From: an uncultured Verrucomicrobiota bacterium
Lineage (GTDB): Bacteria > Verrucomicrobiota > Kiritimatiellia > RFP12 > UBA1067
Assembly: GCA_946631345.1 (NCBI GenBank)
Contig: CAMPAA010000092.1
Span: forward strand, 1-11,329
Direction: 5' to 3'
DNA length: 11,329 bases
A program made the translations under genes and the position numbers. Under the pieces are notes generated by a model that saw only the letters and a list, made by a program, of their open reading frames with translations, was not told the origin of the DNA and ran no database searches. How positions within the stretch are numbered: position 1 is the first letter of the stretch; each line of letters starts with the position of its first letter. Of this stretch, positions 1-7,000 are shown piece by piece.

Positions 1-341
1 GCAATGATGTCCGGCCTACGCACAGCCAGGGAATTGACCGACCCCTTCTCGGCCCCGGCGAGAATCACGCGTTCGATGTCCGCCAGCGATGAAATTCCGC
101 CGCCCACCGCAAACGGGATGCGCACCGCGCGCGCAACGGCAGTTACCATGCCGATGTCGATTGGCCGCCCTTCAGCAGACGCAGTGATGTCGTAGAACAC
201 CAGTTCGTCGGCACCACCTTCGGAGTAGCGAACCGCCATCTCCACGGGATCGCCCAGATCGACGTTGTTCTTGAACCTTACGCCTTTCGTCACGCGTCCA
301 TTACGCACGTCAAGACATGGAATGATGCGTTTCGTCAGCAT
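1..341 (-). CDS. hisF: Imidazole glycerol phosphate synthase subunit HisF (5' part, runs off the left edge)
   Basis: This is the N-terminal 113 residues of the cyclase subunit of imidazole glycerol phosphate synthase. With HisH, HisF turns PRFAR and ammonia into IGP and AICAR in cytoplasmic histidine synthesis. The start reads MLTKRIIPCLDV, the HisF signature, and the catalytic Asp11 (CLDV) and Lys19 are present. Further family motifs are GGADELVFYDITAS (residues 42-55), PFAVGGGIS (76-84) and a phosphate-binding segment GAEKGSVNS (96-104). That last segment is usually GADKVSINS, so it is a mild variant. The ATG at 341 is preceded by AGAAAGG at a normal Shine-Dalgarno distance. The gene lies 34 nt downstream of tRNA-Leu with no visible promoter of its own, so co-transcription with the upstream unit is possible. 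The C-terminal half, including the second catalytic Asp, lies outside the window. Confidence 0.96.
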   Translation of the reverse strand, partial: MLTKRIIPCLDVRNGRVTKGVRFKNNVDLGDPVEMAVRYSEGGADELVFYDITASAEGRPIDIGMVTAVARAVRIPFAVGGGISSLADIERVILAGAEKGSVNSLAVRRPDII

Positions 342-375
342 GGCAACGCCTTTCTTACAGGCAAAACTCTCCCCT

Positions 376-459
376 TGGTGGGCGCGAAGGGACTCGAACC
401 CCCACTCCTTGCGGAACTGGAACCTAAATCCAGCGTGTCTGCCATTTCACCACGCGCCC
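376..459 (-). tRNA. tRNA-Leu (anticodon UAG), CCA encoded
   Basis: The 84-nt reverse-strand sequence folds as a class II tRNA. The acceptor stem GGGCGCG/CGCGCCC is a perfect 7 bp. The anticodon arm is CTGGA-TTTAGGT-TCCAG, which puts TAG at positions 34-36 (plus-strand 424-426), reading CUN leucine codons, mainly CUA. The variable region forms a short arm (TCC-gcaa-GGA, typical of leucine tRNAs), followed by a T arm with TTCGAGT. The discriminator is A and the terminal CCA is encoded in the DNA (376-378). It sits between rplQ and hisF in the same orientation, only 11 nt after a hairpin, and I see no convincing promoter of its own. Confidence 0.97.
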
Positions 460-460
460 T

Positions 461-505
461 CTAAAACGGCAGGCCGACGGATCCAGATGTGGACTCGTCG
501 GCCTG
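461..505 (-). terminator. Long hairpin between rplQ and tRNA-Leu (terminator or processing site)
   Basis: A perfect 10-bp GC-rich stem (CAGGCCGACG at 470-479 pairs with CGTCGGCCTG at 496-505) continues after two loose pairs into a 4-bp inner stem (TCCA/TGGA, 482-485 and 490-493) with a 4-nt loop. On the transcribed minus strand the hairpin is followed by GCCG and then only four T residues (463-466). The stem is strong but the U-tract is weak and displaced, so it may be a partial terminator for the alpha operon or an RNA-processing structure ahead of the tRNA. It lies 25 nt after the rplQ stop codon. Confidence 0.5.
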
Positions 506-529
506 AAGCAGCAAGGCTAATTAATCGCC

Positions 530-940
530 TTACTTCGCTTCTGCGGCCTTCTCATCGGCCGCAGGTGCTTCGTCCTTGATCTCCTCGACGCAGACCCACT
601 GAAGCAGCACCATCTTCGCCGCATCGCCCTTGCGGGTGAACAGCTTGAGGATGCGGGTGTATCCGCCGTTACGACCCTCCAGGGCCGGAACAATCTTGTC
701 GAAAAGCTTCTTCACTGCCTTAGGTTGGGTAAGACGGGCCGAAGCGAGCCGACGTGCCGCAAGGTCGCCCTTGCGGGCAATCGTAACGAGCTTCTCGGCC
801 AACTTGCGCGCTTCCTTCGCCTTTGGCAGCGTGGTCTTGATGGTCTCAGCGAGGATCAGGTTCGTGACCATGTTCCTCATCATCATGTCGCGGTGTTCCT
901 TGGAACGCCCGAACTTCTTCACAACTCTCTGGTGACGCAT
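530..940 (-). CDS. rplQ: 50S ribosomal protein L17
   Basis: L17 is a large-subunit protein near the polypeptide exit tunnel. The 136-residue product begins MRHQRVVKKFGRSKEHRDMM, a close match to the conserved L17 N-terminus. It carries the typical core KTTLPKAKEARKLAEKLV and a GGYTRILKL segment near residues 92-100. A tail of about 15 residues rich in Ala, Glu, Asp and Lys (EIKDEAPAADEKAAEAK) makes it somewhat longer than many bacterial L17 proteins. AGGAG lies 8-9 nt before the ATG. It follows rpoA by 18 nt and is the last protein gene of the alpha operon, the usual order in bacteria. Confidence 0.97.
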   Translation of the reverse strand: MRHQRVVKKFGRSKEHRDMMMRNMVTNLILAETIKTTLPKAKEARKLAEKLVTIARKGDLAARRLASARLTQPKAVKKLFDKIVPALEGRNGGYTRILKLFTRKGDAAKMVLLQWVCVEEIKDEAPAADEKAAEAK

Positions 941-958
941 TGTAGTTGTCTCCTGAAA

Positions 959-1957
959 TTATTTTTTCGATTCAAGCAAATCGGCGTCAAACTTGAATCC
1001 GAGGCAGAGACCCAGCTCCTTGAGCTTGTCCTTGATCTCGGTCAGCGACTTCTTGCCGAAGTTGCGGTACTTGAGCATATCCGCCTCCGTCTTGGAAACG
1101 AGCTCGCCCACGGTCGCGATGTTCGCGTTGTTGAGGCAGTTCGCCGCACGGACGGAAAGTTCGATCTCGTTGACGGACATGTTGAGCAACTTGCGCAGGC
1201 GCTCGCGCTCATCAGACCCCTTGCTGTCGCCATCCTCGAATTCGAGGATCTCCTCCTGCGCATAATCGACAAATACGTCGAGGTGGCGGCGAAGGACGGC
1301 GGCGGCCGTCTTGAGGGCATCATCGGGCGTCACGCGCCCGTCAGTCCAGATGTCGAGAACAAGCTTCTCATAGTCGGTGCGCTGGCCTACGCGTGTATTC
1401 TCCACGAGGAAGTTGACGCGCGTGACGGGCGAGAAGATGGAGTCGATTGCAATGCGACCAATCTCCTGCTCCAGAGGCTTGTTGCTGTCGGCCAGACAGA
1501 ATCCGCGGCCAACCTTAAGCTCGCACTCCATATCAATGGAGCCATCAGACTCGAGAGTGCATATCTCCTGCCGTGGATTCAGCACCTCAATTGCATTGGC
1601 CTCGGCGAAATCTCCGGCATAGACAGTGCACGGGCCTTTCTTCTTCAGTGAAATCGACGTCACTTGCCGTGAAAACGACTTCAGCAGGACGCGCTTAAGG
1701 TTGAGGATGATGTCGGTGACATCCTCTGCGCACCCTTTGATCGTGGAGAACTCGTGATGAACGCCGGCGATTTTCACGCTAGAGATTGCACATCCCTCGA
1801 TGGACGAAAGAAGCACGCGACGGAGCGAATTCCCGATCGTACGCGCATAGCCGATTTCAAACGGCTCTGCGACGAATCGGGCATACGTACCTGTAGCGTT
1901 GCCTTCGTCCTTCTTTATTTCATGCGGCATTTCAAAACGGCTCAAACGGATCGGCAT
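959..1957 (-). CDS. rpoA: DNA-directed RNA polymerase subunit alpha
   Basis: This 332-residue protein is the RNA polymerase alpha subunit, which dimerises to seed assembly of the core enzyme. The N-terminal domain (about residues 20-235) contains the family motif FEIGYARTIGNSLRRVLLSS (32-51) and a TDGRVTPDDAL segment that closes the domain. A short acidic linker (EFEDGDSKGSDERER) leads into the C-terminal DNA-binding domain (about 257-325). There the promoter UP-element and activator contacts are conserved: the Arg and Asn of LSVRAANCLN and the Gly, Lys and Ser of FGKKSLTEIKD. The length matches the roughly 329 residues of E. coli alpha. The ATG is preceded by AAAGGAGG, a very strong Shine-Dalgarno site. 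It lies 45 nt after rpsD and 18 nt before rplQ. Confidence 0.98.
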   Translation of the reverse strand: MPIRLSRFEMPHEIKKDEGNATGTYARFVAEPFEIGYARTIGNSLRRVLLSSIEGCAISSVKIAGVHHEFSTIKGCAEDVTDIILNLKRVLLKSFSRQVTSISLKKKGPCTVYAGDFAEANAIEVLNPRQEICTLESDGSIDMECELKVGRGFCLADSNKPLEQEIGRIAIDSIFSPVTRVNFLVENTRVGQRTDYEKLVLDIWTDGRVTPDDALKTAAAVLRRHLDVFVDYAQEEILEFEDGDSKGSDERERLRKLLNMSVNEIELSVRAANCLNNANIATVGELVSKTEADMLKYRNFGKKSLTEIKDKLKELGLCLGFKFDADLLESKK

Positions 1958-2002
1958 AGGAAACCTCCTTTGAGAAAACGAATAAAACGGTTTGGCAGAC
2001 TA

Positions 2003-2611
2003 TCAGCGGCTGTAAAGTTCGACGATAAGCTGCATTTCGACGTTCTCGGGAATCTCTTCACGGCCTGGCACGCTCTGGAGCGTGCCCTGCATCTTCGCCT
2101 CATCCCAAGCCAACCAACTGACGGCCGGCGATTTGTGGCTCTTGAGAGAATCCACTACCGCGACCATATTGCGGTCCTTCTCGCGCACGGAGACCGTGTC
2201 GCCAGGGCGAATGATGGCGCTGGGAACGTTGCAGATCGAGCCGTTCACCGTCACATGGCGGTGCGTCACAAGCTGGCGAGCGCCGGCGCGTGTAGGCGAG
2301 AGACCGAGACGGTAGGCGATATTGTCAAGACGGCATTCGCACATAGCGAGCATGATGTCACCCGTGACACCCTGCTTGGCCTTCGCGCGCTCGAAAAACA
2401 GACGGAACTGCTTCTCGCGCATGCCGTATATGGCCTTGACCTTCTGCTTCTCGCGGAGCTGAACGCCATATTCAGACATTTTCTTGCGGCGCTTGTTGGC
2501 ACCGTGCTGGCCAGGCGGGTTCGAGCGACGCTCGAGTACCTTGTCCGGTCCAAAGATCGGCTCTCCGAAACGACGGGAAATCTTGGTACGAGGACCTGTA
2601 TAGCGACCCAT
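2003..2611 (-). CDS. rpsD: 30S ribosomal protein S4
   Basis: S4 is a primary 16S rRNA-binding protein that nucleates assembly of the 30S body. The 202-residue product starts MGRYTGPRTKISRRFGEPIF and includes the conserved NPPGQHGANKRRKKMSEYGVQL stretch (residues 32-53, shown only in part by key residues PGQHG). The S4 RNA-binding domain is at about 93-155 (RLDNIAYRLG...TRAGARQLVTHRHVTVNG). It lacks the N-terminal four-cysteine zinc site, so it is the zinc-free (C-minus) form of S4. Its Shine-Dalgarno AGGAG lies within the last codons of rpsK, with a 1-nt gap between the rpsK stop and the rpsD ATG, which implies translational coupling. S4 represses this operon in E. coli; no matching leader structure is evident here. 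Confidence 0.98.
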   Translation of the reverse strand: MGRYTGPRTKISRRFGEPIFGPDKVLERRSNPPGQHGANKRRKKMSEYGVQLREKQKVKAIYGMREKQFRLFFERAKAKQGVTGDIMLAMCECRLDNIAYRLGLSPTRAGARQLVTHRHVTVNGSICNVPSAIIRPGDTVSVREKDRNMVAVVDSLKSHKSPAVSWLAWDEAKMQGTLQSVPGREEIPENVEMQLIVELYSR

Positions 2612-2612
2612 T

Positions 2613-3086
2613 TTACACTCTCCTCCGTTTACGCGGACGGCACCCGTTATGAGCGAGCGGCGTCGTGTCGGTTATCATCGTTACGCGGATGCCGGCGGCC
2701 TGAATGGCGCGGACGGCCGATTCGCGGCCCTGCCCGGCACCCTGCATGCGCACCTCGCATTCGTGCATCCCCTTGGCGACCGCCGTGCGGGCGGCATCCT
2801 GCGCCACCATCGTCGCGGCAAACGCCGTCGACTTGCGGGATCCCTTGAACCCGGCCTTGCCGGCCGAACTCCAGGCGATGACTCCGCCGCGAGCATCCGC
2901 AATGGATACCTGCGTATTGTTGAACGTGCTGCGTATGAAGGCAATCCCTGCGGGGATCGACTTTCCGGCTCGCACCTTCTTGGCGGGCGCTTCGGCGCCC
3001 TCGGCCGCCCCTTCGGCGGCATCAGAGGCAGCAATCGGCGCCGCTTCAGCGGCGACTTCGGGCTGCTTGAGAGTTTCTTCGCTCAT
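2613..3086 (-). CDS. rpsK: 30S ribosomal protein S11 with an N-terminal Ala/Glu extension
   Basis: S11 is a platform protein of the 30S subunit that contacts mRNA near the E site. The 157-residue product has a normal S11 core from about residue 40: GIAFIRSTFNNTQVSIAD, GGVIAWSSAGKAGFKGSRKST, RMQGAGQGRESAVRAIQAAG, and the invariant end HNGCRPRKRRRV. Usual length is about 127-130 residues. The extra 37 or so residues at the N-terminus are low-complexity and acidic (mainly Ala, Glu, Asp, Pro). The ATG at 3086 has AGGAAAG just upstream and no equally good internal start sits before the core, so the extension is probably translated. It follows rpsM by 29 nt and abuts rpsD. Confidence 0.97.
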   Translation of the reverse strand: MSEETLKQPEVAAEAAPIAASDAAEGAAEGAEAPAKKVRAGKSIPAGIAFIRSTFNNTQVSIADARGGVIAWSSAGKAGFKGSRKSTAFAATMVAQDAARTAVAKGMHECEVRMQGAGQGRESAVRAIQAAGIRVTMITDTTPLAHNGCRPRKRRRV

Positions 3087-3115
3087 TGCTTTCCTGTTGT
3101 TTCGAAAAAAAGCGC

Positions 3116-3505
3116 TTACTTCTTACCGGGCGCAGCTCCGCGAATCACGGCAGACGAGGCCTTGCGATTGCCTTTGCGTGTCTTCGCGTTCGTCTTTGTG
3201 CGCTGACCGCGCACAGGAAGCCCCTTTTTGTGGCGCAACCCGCGGTAGGAGCCGATCTGGATCAGTCGGCGGATGTTCTGCGACACCTCGCGGCGCAGAT
3301 CACCCTCTACGCGATAGTGATCCTGTATATAGGTCGTAATCGCGTGAATCTCATCCTGTGTGAGATCGTCCGCCTTCTTGGCGGGGTCGATTTTGCAGGC
3401 GGCGAGGACGTCGTCCGCACGCTTCGGTCCAATACCATGGATATAACGGAGTGCGAAGCGGCTGTGCTTCTTCCCCGGAATGTCCACTCCCATGAGTCTC
3501 GGCAT
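3116..3505 (-). CDS. rpsM: 30S ribosomal protein S13
   Basis: S13 sits in the head of the 30S subunit and contacts tRNA and the 50S bridge. The 129-residue product begins MPRLMGVDIPGKKHSRFALRY and carries the helix-hairpin-helix-like YIHGIGPKRADDVLAA (residues 21-36). Its conserved rRNA-binding part reads GSYRGLRHKKGLPVRGQRTKTNAKTRKG (about 87-114, given here by its key GLRH and RGQRTKTNARTRKG-type motifs), followed by a short basic tail. The length is normal. The start has AAAGGGA about 10 nt upstream, and the gene lies 21 nt after rpmJ. That gap leaves no room for the large S4-binding pseudoknot found ahead of rpsM in E. coli. Confidence 0.97.
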   Translation of the reverse strand: MPRLMGVDIPGKKHSRFALRYIHGIGPKRADDVLAACKIDPAKKADDLTQDEIHAITTYIQDHYRVEGDLRREVSQNIRRLIQIGSYRGLRHKKGLPVRGQRTKTNAKTRKGNRKASSAVIRGAAPGKK

Positions 3506-3526
3506 GTGATTATTCCCTTTTTTAGA

Positions 3527-3640
3527 TTAACCCTGACGCTGTTTATGGCGCGGATTGGTGCAAATTACACGCACCACGCCCTTGCGGCGAACGATGCGGC
3601 AGTTTTCGCATATGCGACGAACGGAGCTGCGAACTTTCAT
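3527..3640 (-). CDS. rpmJ: 50S ribosomal protein L36 (zinc-ribbon form)
   Basis: This 37-residue protein is L36, the smallest protein of the 50S subunit. The reading begins MKVRSSVRRICENCRIVRRKG and ends NPRHKQRQG. The zinc-binding residues Cys11, Cys14, Cys27 and His32 are all present, so it is the zinc-containing (C-plus) form. Length and motif match the family exactly. A purine-rich stretch with AGGAAGAAGAAGAG precedes the ATG. It is the first gene of the alpha operon here, with a promoter about 40 nt upstream. secY, infA or map, often found upstream of rpmJ, are not adjacent. Confidence 0.97.
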   Translation of the reverse strand: MKVRSSVRRICENCRIVRRKGVVRVICTNPRHKQRQG

Positions 3641-3679
3641 GATACTTCTCTTCTTCTTCCTGTGTCAAAAAGAGCGTGT

Positions 3680-3708
3680 ATTAAACCATATTCCCCGGAA
3701 AAAAGCAA
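3680..3708 (-). promoter_or_regulatory. Sigma70-type promoter of the alpha operon
   Basis: On the minus strand TTGCTT (3703-3708) is separated by exactly 17 nt from TTTAAT (3680-3685). The predicted transcription start is near 3673, giving a leader of about 33 nt that contains the rpmJ Shine-Dalgarno site. The 5' flank is A/T-rich, with T runs at about 3720-3735 that could serve as an UP element. The position in front of a strongly expressed operon supports the call, but it rests on consensus match only. Confidence 0.65.
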
Positions 3709-3787
3709 GGGGGGATTTGAAAAAAGTTTAAAGCCGATTAATTGCAAATGAAGTACCACAGAAAATCTTTAAGCCGCTAAAGAATCT

Positions 3788-4003
3788 TTAAACTGCTTTG
3801 GCCAGGCGTAAATGATGTTCATGGGCGGCTTCTCCCTTTAGCGAGCGCCAGTGGATCGAGTTGACGGTGGGGGTGGTCTTGGGGCCCGTGTCTATGGTGC
3901 TGGCGTCGATGCGGCTGTAGACTGTATTCAGGTAGTGGATGGCGGCGATGTCGTTTCTTTCATTCTGGTTTACATGGTTTTCTTTCCTTTGAAACTGCGT
4001 CAC
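3788..4003 (-). CDS. Doubtful small ORF, 71 residues, unknown
   Basis: I do not recognise this product. The frame starts at GTG (4003) with GGAGG about 10 nt upstream and runs to TAA. The product is hydrophilic, with no membrane segment, signal peptide or Cys, and a His-rich C-terminal part (AHEHHLRLAKAV). Its codon composition is not obviously coding. A better-looking Shine-Dalgarno site inside it (AAAGGAAAG) leads to an ATG in another frame that stops at once. It lies between the divergent promoters of the alpha operon and the VIT gene, close behind the operon promoter. It may be a small accessory protein, a gene remnant or chance. Confidence 0.22.
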   Translation of the reverse strand: MTQFQRKENHVNQNERNDIAAIHYLNTVYSRIDASTIDTGPKTTPTVNSIHWRSLKGEAAHEHHLRLAKAV

Positions 4004-4033
4004 GAGATATTGCCCTCCACTCCGGAAACCTTC

Positions 4034-4053
4034 AAGTTCACCGCGTAGAACTT
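4034..4053. repeat. Short inverted repeat upstream of the VIT-domain gene
   Basis: AAGTTC (4034-4039) and GAACTT (4048-4053) form a 6-bp inverted repeat with an 8-nt spacer. It ends 3 nt before the TATAAT box, so it covers the expected -35 to spacer region. This fits a regulator site, but the arms are short and could be chance. Confidence 0.3.
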
Positions 4054-4056
4054 TGG

Positions 4057-4062
4057 TATAAT
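4057..4062 (+). promoter_or_regulatory. -10 box for a leaderless transcript of the VIT-domain gene
   Basis: A perfect TATAAT is followed by exactly 7 nt and then the ATG at 4070. Transcription would start at or within a base or two of the A of ATG, leaving no 5' leader. No Shine-Dalgarno site is present in the gap (ATGTAGC). No good -35 box is seen 16-19 nt upstream. The same spacing recurs at 7157-7162 and, on the minus strand, at 11203-11208. Confidence 0.7.
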
Positions 4063-4069
4063 ATGTAGC

Positions 4070-7000
4070 ATGAAAGAGAACTACCGCTCATGCCTTTTCC
4101 GTGTCGCCACGCGAAGCGCAGCACTGATGCTTTCGCTTGCGTTCGGCCAATCCGCCGCAAACACCGTTCCCGCGCGCATGCCGGGGCGGCCCATTCCGCC
4201 TCCGACAGTTCCGCCGCCAGCCATACGCGTCAATACGCGGGCGAACGAGAAGCCGATGACGGTCAACGCATACAGCATCGATGCGCAGGTGAACGGGCTT
4301 TTCGCTACGGTGAGCACAACCATCTCGTTCGGCAACCCAAACAAACGCGTCCTTGAGGGCGAGCTGGAGTTCCCGCTGCCAGAGGGCGCAAGCGTGTGCG
4401 GCTACGCACTTGACGTAAGCGGCCGCATGCGCGATGGGGTTGTAGTCGCGAAAGACGAAGCGCGCATTGCGTTCGAGGCCGAGGTGAAAGCGGGCGTCGA
4501 TCCGGGAATCGTCGAGCACGTGAAAGGCAACGTGTGGAAGACGCGCATCTATCCGATTCCGGCAAACGGCGCACGCACCGTGCGCGTGGACTACGTGACG
4601 CCCCTCGCCTTTGCGCCGAACGGCGACGCCGCCCTTCTCCTACCAATGCCGCGCGAGAAGCTCGCCGAGCGCACGGTAACCATCACCGTACCGATCCGCG
4701 CCAACCTGCCGGAACCCAAACTGGGCGGCCTCGGCGACCGCCGTTTCGCCGCCGCCGAAGCCGTGTGGCGCACGTCCTCCACCGACAGGGATGTGACTCC
4801 CGGGGATGATGTGGTGGTGGCCATGCCGCAGCTGCCGCTCACATTCGCCACCGTCGAAAAGAGCGGCTCAGAGCACTGGTTCGCAGTCTCCGTCCCCGCT
4901 CCTGATGTCAAGAGGCAGACGCTCGACATAAAGGCGTTCCGCATCCTTTGGGATGCATCCGGCAGCCGCGCACCAGTCGATGTGGCAAAGGCGCGCGAAG
5001 CCCTGGAGGCACTGCCGGCGGATGCGACGTATTCACTTGTGACGTTCCGCGACGTCCCCGAGGAGGAACGCGCCTTCAACTCACGCGCGGAGCTTCTCGC
5101 AGCGCTTGACGGCGTTGCCTACGACGGCGGCACCGATTTCTCGGCTCTCACCGCTGCCGTGAAGAAGCGTCCAGCCTCGGATGGAACGGCAACGCTTCTT
5201 TTCACCGACGGCATGGACACCCTTTCCGCTGGCATCAAGGACATTACATTCAATGCGCTCGCGCTCGTCTCGGGTTCCGACAGGGACGTCGAAAGCCTGC
5301 GCCTCGCCTGCGGCGGACGCGTACTCGACCTCGCCACCGCCACGAAGGAATCAATCCTCGCGGAGATATTCAGCCCGCAATCATGTTTTCTCGCCAACGT
5401 GACAGGCGATGGCGTTGACCTCATGCAGGGAATCGGCCAGCGGATCGCGGGAAGACGCGTAATCGTGCTTGGCAGGCTCGCGGCGGAGAAGGCGTCCATC
5501 CGCTTCGACTTCGGCGGAGGAATCCTCTCCGATCCTGTGGCGCTTGCGCGCGCGGACGCCAGGGAAGGCCGCACCATCGCGCGGGCACGGGCGGCAAAGC
5601 GCATCGTGCAGCTCTCTCCGCGTGCCGATGACAACGTACAGGAGCTGCTTGCGCTCGGGCGCGAATACGGCCTCGCCAGCCCCAAGACCTCGCTCATCGT
5701 GCTCGACACGGTCGCCCAATACCTGAAGTACGGCATCGAGCCGCCGGAGCAGGAAAAGGAGCTCCGCGCGCAGTGGGAAAGCCGCCGCCCAAGCCAAACG
5801 CAGGCGAAAACCAACGAGGAAGAGGCGGAAAAGCGCTGGCTCAAAGAGCTGAAGCGAGACTGGGATGAGCGCGTGGCATGGCACAAGGATCCCATACCGA
5901 AAAAGCCTGCGCCCAAGAGCGGACTGTTCGATTCCAACGATGATGAGGCGACGGCGGAGCATCCCGGCGTCCTGCGCCGCGCCTTCAACCGGCTGACAGG
6001 CGCAAACGCAAACAGACGCATGTCGGATGCCCAACTGATGGCAGAACCTGCCAGCATGACCGCATCGGCCGAGCATAGAGAGGTCGCGGAGGACGCAGGG
6101 CTTGAACGGCGCCAGGCTGCATCAAAGGCCAAGGGAGCCAACACCGCTCCGGAGGCAAGCGTGAAGCTCGCCGCCTGGGATCCGAATACTCCCTACCTCC
6201 AGTCGCTCAAGGATTGCGCCGCCGCCCACAACGGCAAGGACGCCCCGCGCGACATGCTATACCGCCGTTACATCGAACTGCGGGCGAAGAGCGCGTCGTC
6301 CCCAGCATTCTTCCTCGACTGCGCCGGGTTCTTCTTCGCGCACGGCGACAAGGCAACGGCAATGCGCATCCTCTCCAACCTCGCAGAACTAAAGATAGAT
6401 GATCCCGCCCTCCTGCGCACGTTCGCCTGGCGGCTCCGCGAAGCCGGAGAACATGACCGTGCCATACCTGTGTTGCGCAAGGTCGCAAGGCTACGTCCAG
6501 AGGAACCGCACTCGTTCCGCGACCTCGCCCTGCTGCTCACCGAGCGGGCCAAGGAACGTTCGCGCGCAGCAGACGCAACCGAGGCGATGGAGCTGCTGAA
6601 AAAGACGGCGTTCACGCCGTGGAAGCGGCAGAACGCGCGAGCCGTGGCAGTGTTCGCCCTTGAGGAGCTGAACGCGCTCGCCGACTGGTGCAGCAGGCAG
6701 AAATGGACCGACGGCAACAACCCGGCGATACCGGACTGGAGTTCCGACTTCAAACATCAGCTCGACATGGATCTGCGGATAATCCTATCTTGGGACGCAG
6801 ACAACACCGACATCGACATCCATGTGCTGGAGCCGAGCGGCGAAGAGGCCTACTACAAAAACCGCCGCACCGCTCTGGGCGGGTTCGTGTCGCAGGATAT
6901 CACCACAGGCTACGGCCCGGAAGAATACCTTCTGCTGAAGGGGCAGAAGGGCAAGTACAAGGTGCTCACGCACTACTTCGGCTCAAGCCAGCAGAGGCTC

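Larger units (their letters stand above)
3641..4069. other. Divergent intergenic region between rpmJ and the VIT-domain gene
   Basis: About 430 nt without a well-supported gene. It holds the rpmJ promoter (3680-3708), an A/T-rich stretch with repeated short words (cTTTAAGCCG, TTTAAAGCCG and two copies of AATCTTTAA between about 3727 and 3791), a doubtful minus-strand small ORF (3788-4003), a 6-bp inverted repeat (4034-4053) and a TATAAT box immediately upstream of the next gene. On the minus strand at 3970-3975 a good AAAGGAAAG site is followed by ATG and directly by TAA, a minimal start-stop. I see no RNA gene or insertion sequence. Confidence 0.6.

Noticed and set aside
725..1651. A 308-codon open frame on the plus strand
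   Set aside because: Antisense to rplQ and rpoA, with no recognisable motif.
1754..2848. A 364-codon open frame on the plus strand
   Set aside because: It lies antisense to rpoA, rpsD and rpsK, which are certain; its translation has no family resemblance. It is a high-GC shadow frame.
5119..6144. A 341-codon open frame on the minus strand
   Set aside because: Antisense to the VIT-domain gene; Ser/Arg-rich composition typical of a shadow of a coding strand.
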